From NCBI GenBank assembly GCA_964611035.1, contig CAZSWT010000012.1, positions 1 through 64,000 of the forward strand: a DNA stretch of 64,000 nt. Reading direction: 5' to 3'. The notes below the pieces were generated by a model. That model had not been told where the DNA came from. It saw nothing but the letters and a program-made list of their open reading frames with translations, and ran no database searches. Position numbers and translations under genes: made by a program. This document shows positions 26,493 through 35,995 of the stretch, one piece after another (position 1 is the stretch's first letter; the number at the start of each line of letters is the position of its first letter). The DNA comes from B33-G16 sp964611035 (GTDB taxonomy: Bacteria > Desulfobacterota > DSM-4660 > Desulfatiglandales > B25-G16).

Positions 26493-26945
26493 AACGATTC
26501 CAAGCACACCCATTCTTTGCCTAGTGTTATAATTCAGTGGAAGTGATAAATTAGGTCGCTGATCTCCATTGTTATCTCACTTTGAGATATCTGTTATCCA
26601 CCACAGGTTTATCCCAGTTCTAAAACCTGAGCTATCTCCAACATATCTGAAAAATTTATAGGTCATCAAAACCTGTGCTAACCAAACTTCATTCGGAAGG
26701 TTACAGTTTACTGCTATAAATAGAAAGTCTCTCGCAAGTTTCCTGGCTTTTTATTACTATACGTAACATGGATAGGAGGGGTGCATAGTACTAACTGAAG
26801 TAAACCCCGATTCATAGCATATTTCAATCGTAATTCATTCAAAACAGTGGGTCGAAGATCCGCAAAAAAAATTGTAAGTTAACCTTAAAGTTCCTATCCT
26901 GAAATAGTACGATCAAATTTCAGTTGTTACACCTTAACGATATAT
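26493..26945. other. Intergenic, no gene seen
   Basis: AT-rich spacer between convergent genes. Contains the second copy of the diverged repeat (26631-26707) and a TCGCTGAT block at 26553. No ORF, tRNA or clear terminator. Confidence 0.4.
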
Positions 26946-28913
26946 TTAGATACCCAAGTCTTTTTTAGCGGACTCCAATTGATCCTGAGCGAATTCCCAT
27001 CGTGCTATCAATTCTTTTACCTTTTCTCTGATTTCACTATATTCATTCAAGAATGATGGGCTTTTATCTTTATCTGCGAAAACCGCTGGGTCTGAAAGAA
27101 TTGTTTCCAGTTCTTTTTGCCTTTTTTCCGAATCAGAAATCCTCTCTTCTAATACAAGCAGTTTCTCCTGAATGGGTTTAAGAGTTTCCCTGATCAACTG
27201 GCGTTTTTCTGCCGCTTCTTTTTTCTGTGCCTTTCGAGATTTTTTATCTCCACTGGGTACTATTTGACTTTGTTTCTTATCTGAGTCTTCAGGTGAAGTC
27301 TTGGCAATTCTTTCCAGATGATCATAATATTCATTGAGATTGCCAGGGTATTCTTCAATTTCTTCACCTTGTATATCCCAGATCTTTGTTGCTAATCTGT
27401 TTACAAATGATTGGTTATGGGAAACAAATAATAATGTGCCTTTGTAATCAGTTAGGGAATCTATTAAAATTTCTGATGATATAAGATCAAGGTGATTTGT
27501 TGGTTCATCCATCAACATAAGGTTTCCGGGTTTTACAAGCAATTTCGCAAGCGATACCCTTGCCTTTTCTCCACCTGAAAGGATGCCTATTGACTTGTCT
27601 ACATCGTCACCTGAAAAGAGAAAAGCCCCACACACAGTCCTTGCAAACCCTATTGTTTCATTGGGGGTAGCCAGGCTCACTTCCTCAACTATTGTCTTTT
27701 TAGGGTTAAGCATATCGGTGTGATGCTGGGCAAAGTAAGCCATGGTTACCTTGTGGCCCAGTGTTATCTCACCACGATCAGGTGGAATCTCTCCTGCTAT
27801 CATCCTGAGTAAAGTTGTTTTACCAGCACCGTTTGGCCCTATAATGGCTATCCTTTCACCCCTTAGTACACTGAGGTTGATGTTAGTATAAACGATTTTA
27901 TTATTAAAACCTTTTGAAACCCCTTTGATTATTACCACATCTCTCCCACTCCTAAGAATAGCAGGAAAAGAGAAATGGATGGTCTTTTGAGGACGGTAGG
28001 ATTCAACGAGTTCCATTTTTTTGATTAATTTAATTTTACTTTGCGCTTGTCTCGCTTTTGAGGCCTTCGATCGGAATCTTTCAATAAACCTCTCGGCTTC
28101 TTTTATTTTTTGTTCCTGGTTTCTGGCCTGCCGCAGACGGATCGATTTTTCTTCTTCTCTGGCTTTTAGATAAAAATCATAATTTCCGCTGTAGGTTTTC
28201 AAACCCTCTGGTTCAAAACTTATGATGCGATTTATTTGCTTATTTAAAAAATCCTTGTCATGGGATACAAGAATTATAGCGCCTTTATATGTTTGAAGGA
28301 ATTGATCCAACCAGTGTACAGACGGGATATCAAGATGATTGGTCGGTTCATCCAGCAAGAGGAGATCAGGCGTCTGATAAAGAAGACTCCCTAATACTGT
28401 TCTCATTCTCCATCCTTCGCTCAGGGAGGAAGCGGGAATGTCAAAATCCTCGGATCGAAAACCTAAACCTGCAAGGATTTTTTCGGCCTCATGCGAAGGG
28501 AATTGCCTGTCCAGATAACTTATCTCTTGGTGGAGCTCTGCAAGCTTCCCTGCCAGTTTTAGTTGGCTGTCTTTGTTCTGGATATTTTTCAATGATTCTT
28601 CTGTCCGCATTATCTCATCTCTAAACCTCACCCTTCCTGGTATGGAATCCAGAATAGATTGGAGTATCCTGCCGGATAATGCAGTATGGACATCCTGGGG
28701 AAGGTATCCTATCCGTATTCCTTTTCTTTTCTTAATCTCTCCAGTGTCAGGAGAAATTTCGCCACCTATCAGTCTCAACAATGTTGTTTTACCTGATCCA
28801 TTTGGGCCTACAAGGCCAATCCTGTCTCCAGACTCGACCTGAAGTCCTATTTCATGGAAAAGATTTTTTCCTAAAAAGGTGATGGAAAGGTTAGAGATGA
28901 TTACAAGGCTCAT
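26946..28913 (-). CDS. ABC-F family ATP-binding protein
   Basis: 655 residues. Two ATPase domains without membrane spans: Walker A GPNGSGKTTL (~38) and GPNGAGKTTL (~348), signatures LSEGW and LSGGEKARV, and Walker B LLLDEPTNHLD and LMDEPTNHLD. A linker of charged helices lies between them and a long C-terminal coiled coil (~560-655) follows, as in Uup/YdiF-type members. ABC-F proteins act on the ribosome E site or, for Uup, on branched nucleic acids. Antibiotic resistance is not implied by sequence alone. Single gene upstream of the convergent HEPN gene. Confidence 0.92.
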   Translation of the reverse strand: MSLVIISNLSITFLGKNLFHEIGLQVESGDRIGLVGPNGSGKTTLLRLIGGEISPDTGEIKKRKGIRIGYLPQDVHTALSGRILQSILDSIPGRVRFRDEIMRTEESLKNIQNKDSQLKLAGKLAELHQEISYLDRQFPSHEAEKILAGLGFRSEDFDIPASSLSEGWRMRTVLGSLLYQTPDLLLLDEPTNHLDIPSVHWLDQFLQTYKGAIILVSHDKDFLNKQINRIISFEPEGLKTYSGNYDFYLKAREEEKSIRLRQARNQEQKIKEAERFIERFRSKASKARQAQSKIKLIKKMELVESYRPQKTIHFSFPAILRSGRDVVIIKGVSKGFNNKIVYTNINLSVLRGERIAIIGPNGAGKTTLLRMIAGEIPPDRGEITLGHKVTMAYFAQHHTDMLNPKKTIVEEVSLATPNETIGFARTVCGAFLFSGDDVDKSIGILSGGEKARVSLAKLLVKPGNLMLMDEPTNHLDLISSEILIDSLTDYKGTLLFVSHNQSFVNRLATKIWDIQGEEIEEYPGNLNEYYDHLERIAKTSPEDSDKKQSQIVPSGDKKSRKAQKKEAAEKRQLIRETLKPIQEKLLVLEERISDSEKRQKELETILSDPAVFADKDKSPSFLNEYSEIREKVKELIARWEFAQDQLESAKKDLGI

Positions 28914-28996
28914 GAGAGATATCCGTTTCCGGGTTTGTTGAGTTTATTGTGTTTGTTGGGTTAATAACAAATGAAGACTGACAAATGACAATATTC

Positions 28997-30445
28997 CTAC
29001 TTCCGCCAGTATGCAGGGGCAAGCATAATGATAACGGTGTATATCTCAAGACGTCCGAGAATCATGCAGAAGATCAGAACCCATTTTCCCAGATCAGGAA
29101 CAGGCAGATAATTGTTTACTGGTCCAACCAGACCAAATCCTGGTCCGACATTGCCTATCGTAGCAGCTACTGAGGCGAATGATGTCGGAATATCCAGCCC
29201 GATTAAGGACATAATTATTACAGCCACAATAAAAAGACCAAGATAAAGAATAAAAAATCCCCAAATGCTGTTCAATACCTCTGCTGGAACCGGCTTGCCA
29301 CCGAGCTTGATGGATCTTACAGCATGGGGATGGATAAGTCTAAAAATCTCTTGATAGCCATGTTTAGCAAGCAATATAATCCTCATAATCTTTATTGCTC
29401 CACCAGTAGATCCTGCCATTGCCCCAATAAACATGCATAATACGATAATAATTTGCGATAGGGCTGGCCACGTTGCATAATTGGCCGTTACAAAACCAGT
29501 TGTTGTGATTATGGATGTAACCTGAAAGGCAGCGCGCCTTAATGCATGGCTGAGGGAATTATAGATAGTCCCATAGATATTAAAGGTTACCAAACATATC
29601 AGAATAGCAAGGATAAGAAGAAAGACACGACACTCTGGATCCTTGCCAAACACCTTAAAATCTCCCTTTAAAAATTTAAAGTGGAGGGAAAAATTTATTC
29701 CAGCCAGGATCATAAAAAAGGTAATAACACCATCAAAATAGGCACTGTTATACTGAGCAATACTCGCATTCTGGGTACTAAATCCTCCGGTTGGCATGGT
29801 ACAAAAGGCGTGACAGATAGAATCAAAAAGAGGCATTCCGCCGATAAGTAAAAGGCCTATCTCAAGTAGGGTGATAAATAGATACACTTTCCATAGGGTT
29901 TTAGCCGTCTCTGAGATGCGAGGTTGTAATTTATCCACTACCGGGCTTGGAATCTCAGCTTTATAAAGTTGCATCCCTCCCACTCCTAAAAAAGGGAGAA
30001 TAGCAATAGAGAGCACAATAATTCCCATCCCTCCCATCCACTGGGTTTGGCTCCTCCAGAATAATATTCCCTTAGGAAGAGATTCAATGTTGGCAAGAAT
30101 AGAGGCTCCAGTAGTGGTAAAACCAGATATGGATTCAAAATAGGCATTTGTTAGGGTGCTAATTGAGCCGGAAAATAAAAAAGGCAAAGAGCCAAAAAAA
30201 CCGGCAGTTAACCAACCAAAAGTAACAATTGCCATACCCTCTCTTTGGCTTAGAGAGAGATAATTAATTTTCCCGATAAGAAAAAAAAGGGTAATGCCAG
30301 TGCCTGATGTGATAATGAAGGAATAGAGTAGAGGAAAGAAGCTTCCATCGGAATAGATGAGGGAGATGGTGAGAGGCACAAGCATGGAAAGACCGAGGAA
30401 AAAATTAAGGATTCCGATCAGTCGGAAGATCTGACGAAAACGCAT
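28997..30445 (-). CDS. trkH: Potassium uptake protein TrkH
   Basis: 482 residues with about ten hydrophobic segments. The four pore-loop repeats of the Trk/Ktr family can be seen, including FTTTGAS (~105), MPTGGFST (~222), TTTGFVTANY (~315) and GNVGPGFG (~435). This is the membrane subunit that passes K+ into the cell. Its ATG overlaps the TAA of trkA (TAATG), so translation is coupled to its regulator. Confidence 0.95.
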   Translation of the reverse strand: MRFRQIFRLIGILNFFLGLSMLVPLTISLIYSDGSFFPLLYSFIITSGTGITLFFLIGKINYLSLSQREGMAIVTFGWLTAGFFGSLPFLFSGSISTLTNAYFESISGFTTTGASILANIESLPKGILFWRSQTQWMGGMGIIVLSIAILPFLGVGGMQLYKAEIPSPVVDKLQPRISETAKTLWKVYLFITLLEIGLLLIGGMPLFDSICHAFCTMPTGGFSTQNASIAQYNSAYFDGVITFFMILAGINFSLHFKFLKGDFKVFGKDPECRVFLLILAILICLVTFNIYGTIYNSLSHALRRAAFQVTSIITTTGFVTANYATWPALSQIIIVLCMFIGAMAGSTGGAIKIMRIILLAKHGYQEIFRLIHPHAVRSIKLGGKPVPAEVLNSIWGFFILYLGLFIVAVIIMSLIGLDIPTSFASVAATIGNVGPGFGLVGPVNNYLPVPDLGKWVLIFCMILGRLEIYTVIIMLAPAYWRK

Positions 30446-31803
30446 TAAAAGTATTCCAGTTTAACGGTAAATAATTTTTGAATCTTTGGTATAGCCCCTT
30501 TAAGGGCGAATATTATTAAATGATCATGGGGTTTGATCATATTGTGTCCTCGAGGTATGATAACCTCTTCACCTCTCACAATTGCACCAATAATTGCCTC
30601 TTTGGGGAATTTTATCTCGGATAAAGGAATATTGACAATATCAGAAGTCTCTAATGCCTCGAATTCTATGGCTTCCGCACCTTCTCCTTTGAGTGGTGCT
30701 ACACATATCACTTTTCCTTTCCTAATATACTGGAGGATTGCTCTAATTGCAGAAAGCCGTGGGCTTACAACTGTGTCAATTCCAATTGCAGAGATAAGAG
30801 GAATGTAACTGAGGTTTCCTATCCTGGTTACCGTCTTTTTTGCACCGAGAGCCTTACCCAGTAAAGAAATGAGAACATTGTTTTCATCATCGCCAGTGAT
30901 TACAACCATAATATCCACATCAGCTATATTCTCCTCCAAAAGGAACTCTCGGTCTGTGCCATCGCCATTTAAAACAACTATCTTTTTAAGCTTTTCCGCC
31001 AGCTCGAGACATCTCTGGCCATCTTTCTCGATTATCTTGGTATTAATAGTCGTAGCATCAAGTGATGTTGCCAGGGCAAGGCCAGTTTCACCGCCACCAA
31101 TAATGATTATCCGCCCCAATCCTTCTTCTCTAACATTCATTAGACGGAAGATACTTCCGGTGTTTTCCTTGTGGATAACACAATATATCAAATCATTTGG
31201 TTGGATTGTATCCAGTCCACTTGGTATGATAACCTTCTCTCCCCTTACAATAACACCAACAAGGATTACATGCTCAAAATCAGTGAACGAGGAGAGCTTT
31301 CGTCCGACTAATGGAGAGTTATCTTTTATGGTTATCCCAATGAGCTTGATTCTACCATCAGCAAAATCTATTACTTCAGATGCCTCTGGTACCTCTATAA
31401 GCCTGAGCATAGAGGAAACCATCTCAGACTGGGGATTAATAATCAGGTCAATATTTAGAAAATCCTGATTAAAGATCTCCCTGTGTTTCATATAATCTGA
31501 ATTTTTTACCCGAGCTATCTTAGTGATATAATCAGTTAAATATTGAGCATAAAAGCAGGCAATTAAGTTTGATTCATCACTATCAGTAGCTGCCACGAGC
31601 ATATCACTTTCCTTAATACCTGCCTCAATTAATACCGAAGGATTGGTGCCTGAGCCTAAAATAGCCTGGACGTCTATAACATTTTGAACCTCCCTGATTT
31701 TAATAGGGTCTTTTTCAATTAAAACTACATCTTGATTTTCTTCTGATAGTCTCTGGGCAATATGAAAACCTACTTCCCCAGCGCCTATGATAATAATTTT
31801 CAT
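30445..31803 (-). CDS. trkA: Trk system regulatory NAD-binding protein TrkA
   Basis: 452 residues, a duplicated RCK layout: RCK_N at ~1-120 (IIIGAGEVGFHIA) and ~230-345 (IIIGGGETGLALA), each followed by an RCK_C domain (~135-220 and ~370-450). It binds NAD(H)/ATP and gates TrkH from the cytoplasm. First gene of the trkA-trkH pair. The divergent spacer upstream is repeat-rich. Confidence 0.95.
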   Translation of the reverse strand: MKIIIIGAGEVGFHIAQRLSEENQDVVLIEKDPIKIREVQNVIDVQAILGSGTNPSVLIEAGIKESDMLVAATDSDESNLIACFYAQYLTDYITKIARVKNSDYMKHREIFNQDFLNIDLIINPQSEMVSSMLRLIEVPEASEVIDFADGRIKLIGITIKDNSPLVGRKLSSFTDFEHVILVGVIVRGEKVIIPSGLDTIQPNDLIYCVIHKENTGSIFRLMNVREEGLGRIIIIGGGETGLALATSLDATTINTKIIEKDGQRCLELAEKLKKIVVLNGDGTDREFLLEENIADVDIMVVITGDDENNVLISLLGKALGAKKTVTRIGNLSYIPLISAIGIDTVVSPRLSAIRAILQYIRKGKVICVAPLKGEGAEAIEFEALETSDIVNIPLSEIKFPKEAIIGAIVRGEEVIIPRGHNMIKPHDHLIIFALKGAIPKIQKLFTVKLEYF

Positions 31804-32281
31804 TTCTTATTTTTTCCTTCACTACTAAAAAGTGCGCAGTGCATTTCTTTGTTATGCTAAAGCTATGTTGAGTTTTAAAAAAGCCCAAGCAAAAAGTCAA
31901 TATATAATAAATTCTCTTTTTTTTAGAAAAATTGGTGGTAAGTGTTCACCGCTGGCAGTCGTTCGACAGGCTTACGATCTTGAGCACTGCCGAAAGATTC
32001 ACCCCCGCCTGTCCCCCGATTTATCGGGGGGCGGGCAGGGTTCACCAATAAGCCAACAATGGCAATAAACCGCTTAAATAGACATATCTATTAATAGGTC
32101 AAACAATGAGTTTCTCCAGAGAAATATCTCTCTTTTCGGATAACGGATAATCCCGATAAATCGGGGTGAACGGTTGCGATTGGTTTATATCGTGCTGAAA
32201 TATTAGGGAGTAACGTGATATGGTATCCCTTCTTGTAATAGAGAGATAAATAGAACAACTGAGAGAAGAAGGGGGATATAG
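31804..32281. other. Intergenic with strong hairpin
   Basis: A 14-bp stem (two wobbles) with a TT loop lies at 32007-32036, built around CCCCCGAT/ATCGGGGG; the smaller relative CCCGATAAATCGGGG is near 32153. Similar CCCGATTTATCGGG palindromes occur at ~8791. No ORF or RNA gene seen. Confidence 0.5.
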
Positions 32282-33310
32282 TTAGAACAATTTTTGTTGG
32301 GTGGCATTTTCTGTTGTTTTTGAAGTAAAGCCAAAATGGCTGTAGGCAAGCCTGGTAGCTACTCTTCCTTTTGGCGTACGATTTATGTAACCACTTTGTA
32401 TCAAAAATGGTTCATAAACCTCTTCCAGTGTATCCTTTTCTTCAGACAGGGCGGCCGATAAGGTTTCAAGACCTATTGGACCTCCGTCAAACTTTTCAAT
32501 TATTGTGAGCATGATTTGTCTATCCATTTTGTCCAGACCTTTTCTATCCACCTCCAAAATGTCTAAAGCCCTTTCTGCCACTGAATGTGTAATTACTCCT
32601 TCGGCCTCAATTTGTGCATAATCCCTTACCCTCTTTAGCAACCTATTCGCTATTCTCGGTGTTCCCCTTGATCTTGTTGCAATCTCAAGGGCGCCTTCTT
32701 TATCAAGCTGAATATCAAGAAGTCTTGCAGTCCTGGACACAATCTGCTGTAATTCCTCAGCCTTATAAAATTCCAACCGCGAAATAACGCCAAACCTGTC
32801 TCTTAAAGGAGGTGTGAGCAGGCCTGTTCTTGTGGTAGCGCCAATCAAGGTAAAGGGCGGAATGGAAAGCTTCACTGTCCTGGCCGACGGTCCTTGACCT
32901 ATAATGATATCCAGTTTGTAATCCTCCAGGGCAGGGTAAAGTATTTCTTCTACTACATGATTTAGCCTATGGATTTCATCAACAAATAGAACATCCCTGG
33001 GCTCTAAGGATGTTAATATAGCTGCTAAATCACCAGGCCTATCTAAAACTGGTCCCGAGGTAGTTTTTATATTTACTCCAAGTTCATTGGCTATTATATG
33101 GGCTAGGGTCGTCTTTCCAAGACCAGGACTACCATGAAATAGAACGTGATCTAAGGCCTCTGAGCGCTCTTTTGCTGCCTCTATAAAGATCCTGAGATTT
33201 CTTTTAATATCCTCTTGCCCAATAAACATATCCAATGTAAATGGTCTGAGGCTGATTTCCGCTGGGCGTTCATCTAAACTAGGCTTTGGATCTGTTATTT
33301 TTTCTTCCAT
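32282..33310 (-). CDS. ruvB: Holliday junction helicase RuvB
   Basis: 342 residues. N-terminal large AAA+ domain with Walker A GSPGLGKTTLA (~60) and Walker B LFVDEIHRL, sensor 1 GATTRTGLL, arginine-finger region LRDRFG, and a C-terminal winged helix (~260-330). Hexameric motor of Holliday junction branch migration with RuvA. Separated from ruvA by a 281-bp spacer containing an inverted-repeat element, unlike the tight ruvAB pair of many genomes. Confidence 0.97.
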   Translation of the reverse strand: MEEKITDPKPSLDERPAEISLRPFTLDMFIGQEDIKRNLRIFIEAAKERSEALDHVLFHGSPGLGKTTLAHIIANELGVNIKTTSGPVLDRPGDLAAILTSLEPRDVLFVDEIHRLNHVVEEILYPALEDYKLDIIIGQGPSARTVKLSIPPFTLIGATTRTGLLTPPLRDRFGVISRLEFYKAEELQQIVSRTARLLDIQLDKEGALEIATRSRGTPRIANRLLKRVRDYAQIEAEGVITHSVAERALDILEVDRKGLDKMDRQIMLTIIEKFDGGPIGLETLSAALSEEKDTLEEVYEPFLIQSGYINRTPKGRVATRLAYSHFGFTSKTTENATQQKLF

Positions 33311-33420
33311 GATTACAATGAATGTTATTAGTCAATCGTCATTTGATATCAGTAAATCACACAAATGGTCAGTCACTCTACTATTTAGCAAATGACTCGT
33401 AAAAAACAGATGACGTTGCC

Positions 33421-33572
33421 TGTAACTAAACTTGTGCATTTTAAAGTTGGCATTTTATAAAAACTTCATGAAATATCAACAAGTTACACCAGAATGACAC
33501 TTTCTCATACTGTTAACGATTAAATTTAACAATTTCAATAGTTTATCCGATTTTCGCACAAGTTTAGCTGTA
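33421..33572. mobile_element. Palindrome-ended insert between ruvA and ruvB
   Basis: TGTAACTAAACTTGTGC (33421-33437) and GCACAAGTTTAGCTGTA (33556-33572) are near-perfect inverted ends around ~118 bp of non-coding AT-rich DNA. Size and ends suggest a small non-autonomous element in the ruv operon. No clear target duplication. Confidence 0.5.
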
Positions 33573-33591
33573 AGTATAATTTTTTTATCTT

Positions 33592-34212
33592 TTACCTTAA
33601 GAGGCTTCCACTTGCCAGATTTCGTAAGGCCTCTTTCAGTAATGTGTCAAGATTTATATCATTATCATTACGTAAAACATTCTCTATAACGATCTTAGCA
33701 GACTTACTCTGGTAGCCAAGATTAATGAGTGCTGATAACGCATCATCAAAAATCTCTTTATTCCTTATCTGCATTTTCTCTCTTGGGCGTACCTCTATAC
33801 CTTCGGCGATATCAGACACCTTTTCTTTTAACTCAAGGGTTATCCTCTGAGATGTCTTTTTACCAACACCCGGAATAGCAGAAATCCTTTCAGAATCAGC
33901 ACTCATAATGGCACTGAGGAGTTCCTTGATTCCAATACCTGAAAGAATGTTTAAAGCCAGTTTAGGACCGATTCCAGATATAGAGATCAGCAGCAAGAAA
34001 ATTTCTTTTTCTGTCTTTGTCTGAAAGCCAAATAGTTGAAGCATATCTTCCCGGACATGTGTGTAAACATGCAGGCTTACCTTTTCCATCTCATCCGGGA
34101 GTTGATAGAATGTAGATAAAGGAATATTAATATGATAGCCAACACCGGCTGTATCTATTACTACAGACTGAGGTCTTTTACTAAATAGTATTCCAGTTAG
34201 ATGAGCTATCAT
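33592..34212 (-). CDS. ruvA: Holliday junction DNA helicase subunit RuvA
   Basis: 206 residues. N-terminal OB domain (MIAHLTGILFSKRPQSVVIDTAGVGY begins it), two helix-hairpin-helix motifs (SISGIGPKLAL and AIPGVGKKTSQ, ~75-125), and a C-terminal RuvB-binding three-helix domain (~155-203). Binds four-way junctions and loads RuvB. 17 bp after ruvC. Confidence 0.96.
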   Translation of the reverse strand: MIAHLTGILFSKRPQSVVIDTAGVGYHINIPLSTFYQLPDEMEKVSLHVYTHVREDMLQLFGFQTKTEKEIFLLLISISGIGPKLALNILSGIGIKELLSAIMSADSERISAIPGVGKKTSQRITLELKEKVSDIAEGIEVRPREKMQIRNKEIFDDALSALINLGYQSKSAKIVIENVLRNDNDINLDTLLKEALRNLASGSLLR

Positions 34213-34229
34213 GTAATAGTGCCTAAAGG

Positions 34230-34715
34230 TTAATTAGTATCTTCAAACCTTACCCAGTTGTGGTGGCATATTGCTATGGCTAATGCATCTGATGTATCTA
34301 AAGAGAATTGAATATCGAGTTTAAGGATGAGCTTAACCATGGATCTCACCTGTTCTTTTGTTGCCCTTCCATAGCCAACCACCGATTGTTTAATTTGCAA
34401 AGGGGTATACTCAAAAACCTTTAGGCCTCCCTGGATAGCTGCTATAAGAGCAGCTCCTCTTGCGTGGCCTATTTTTAAAGCGCTTTTAACATTTTTTGCA
34501 AAAAAGATATCCTCAATAGACATTTCCTCTGGATGATAAGTCTGAATAACTTCAAGAAGGGATCTATAGATTTTATAGATTCTCTCGCTGAATGGCAAAG
34601 AATAAGGGAAAGAAATTTTGCCTGCCTCAACGTAAACCAATCTATTATCTTTCTTTTCTACTAAACCATAGCCTGTAGTTAACGAGCCGGGATCAACTCC
34701 AAGGACCAACATCAC
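34230..34715 (-). CDS. ruvC: Crossover junction endonuclease RuvC
   Basis: 161 residues. RNase H-fold resolvase with acidic residues in LGVDPGSLTTGYG (Asp ~7), SIEDIFFAKN (Glu ~66) and DTSDALAIAICHH (~140). Cuts Holliday junctions bound by RuvAB. Its start overlaps the yebC stop by four bases. Confidence 0.96.
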   Translation of the reverse strand: MMLVLGVDPGSLTTGYGLVEKKDNRLVYVEAGKISFPYSLPFSERIYKIYRSLLEVIQTYHPEEMSIEDIFFAKNVKSALKIGHARGAALIAAIQGGLKVFEYTPLQIKQSVVGYGRATKEQVRSMVKLILKLDIQFSLDTSDALAIAICHHNWVRFEDTN

Positions 34716-35458
34716 CCGATGGCCTCCATAACCTCATCGGAGATGTCAAAATTGGCATATACGTGGTTTACATCTTCGTTATCTTCTAGATTTTCCATCA
34801 GGGTTAACATCTGTTGAGCATGTTTATCATCAATCTTAACAGTTGTATTGGGGATCATCGTTATCTCTGCGAATGTATAACTTATTCCTGCATTCTCAAT
34901 AGCCGCTTTTACCTGTTCAAAGAAGGAAGGTTCAGTTATTACCTCAAGCTCTTTTTCATCTTCTTTGATATCATCAGCCCCAGCCTCTAAAGCCAATTCA
35001 AACAACATTTCTTCCTCTACCTCATCTTTTTGAAAAACTATAAGGCCCTTCTGAGAAAACATCCAGGCTACGCAACCTGACTCCCCTAAGTTGCCTCCTG
35101 ATCTTTCAAATAGGTGCCTGACATCTGCAACGGCTCTGTTTTTGTTATCAGTCAATACCTCAATCAAAACAGCTACACCTCCTGGGCCATATCCTTCATA
35201 GGTGACTTCTTCATAATTAGAGCCTTCTAATTCTCCGGTTCCTTTCTTAATAGCCCTTTCAATATTCTCCTTGGGCATATTTTCTGCCTTGGCTGTAGCT
35301 ACAGCCACCCTTAACCTTGAGTTAGAATCTGAATCTTTTCCGCCCAGCCTTGTAGCAACAGTAATCTCCTTGATAAGTTTAGTAAAAACCTTTCCCCTCT
35401 TAGCATCAACTGCTCCCTTTTTATGTTTTATGGAGGCCCATTTTGAATGTCCAGACAT
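34712..35458 (-). CDS. yebC: YebC/PmpR-family transcriptional regulator or translation factor
   Basis: 248 residues, full length. The starting block MSGHSKWASIKHKKGAVDAKRGK is diagnostic, followed by YEGYGPGGVAVLIEVLTDNKNRAV. It is the usual upstream neighbour of ruvC. YebC proteins bind DNA in some species, and recent work links the family to translation of difficult motifs. First gene of the yebC-ruvC-ruvA-ruvB run. Confidence 0.95.
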   Translation of the reverse strand: MSGHSKWASIKHKKGAVDAKRGKVFTKLIKEITVATRLGGKDSDSNSRLRVAVATAKAENMPKENIERAIKKGTGELEGSNYEEVTYEGYGPGGVAVLIEVLTDNKNRAVADVRHLFERSGGNLGESGCVAWMFSQKGLIVFQKDEVEEEMLFELALEAGADDIKEDEKELEVITEPSFFEQVKAAIENAGISYTFAEITMIPNTTVKIDDKHAQQMLTLMENLEDNEDVNHVYANFDISDEVMEAIG

Positions 35459-35745
35459 TTATTACTCCCTTTTCTTGATGAAGTCGTTAAATCGTTGAGT
35501 TATTAAATTGTTTACCCCTCAACAACAGACTGCGGACAATAGCCAACTGATATCCTATGCCCAAATCTTTTTAGGTTTTTAACATAATTAACTTTTTTTT
35601 GCCATATCAATTTAGGCATATCTTTTAAAGAGTTGAATTTTGCAAAATTTTTAAATCCTTGCCAAGTTTTTTATTTGACTTTATTATATTTAATTGGATT
35701 AGATTAAGGCCTTGCTATTTTTTTAAGGATTTAGATTTCTGATGA

Positions 35746-35973
35746 TCTTCAATAATTTTTTGCGGTGGCAACCTTGTTCCCCTTGGTGGACAAAATATAT
35801 TGGAAGCGGCTGTATGGTGTAAGGCGGTTATTTATGGCCCCTTAATGGAGGATTTCTTAGAAGCCAAGGCATTATTAGTTCACCCAGAGGGATGTATATC
35901 CGAACATGGTTCGTATATACGCCTAAATTGGAAGGATATCAGAACCTATTTCGGATATAAACGAGTTATATGA
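35746..35973 (+). pseudogene. Fragment of Kdo transferase (WaaA/KdtA)
   Basis: The frame reads GGNLVPLGGQNILEAAVW then KAVIYGPLMEDFLEAKALL, the glycine-rich acceptor region of 3-deoxy-manno-octulosonate transferase near its C-terminus. The rest of the gene is absent and the tail diverges before the stop at 35971-35973. It overlaps the first cassette boundary (GTTATATGAA at 35965), so cassette DNA may have replaced the 3' part. Confidence 0.65.
35895..35971 (+). repeat. Possible decayed attC preceding the first cassette
   Basis: TATATCCGAA (35895-35904) and TTCGGATATA pair as L boxes before GTTATATG (35965-35972), a good R' box. No RYYYAAC R'' box is visible, so this is a partial or decayed site. 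Confidence 0.3.
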
Positions 35974-35995
35974 AATAGCCCTAAGGTGAGATAAA

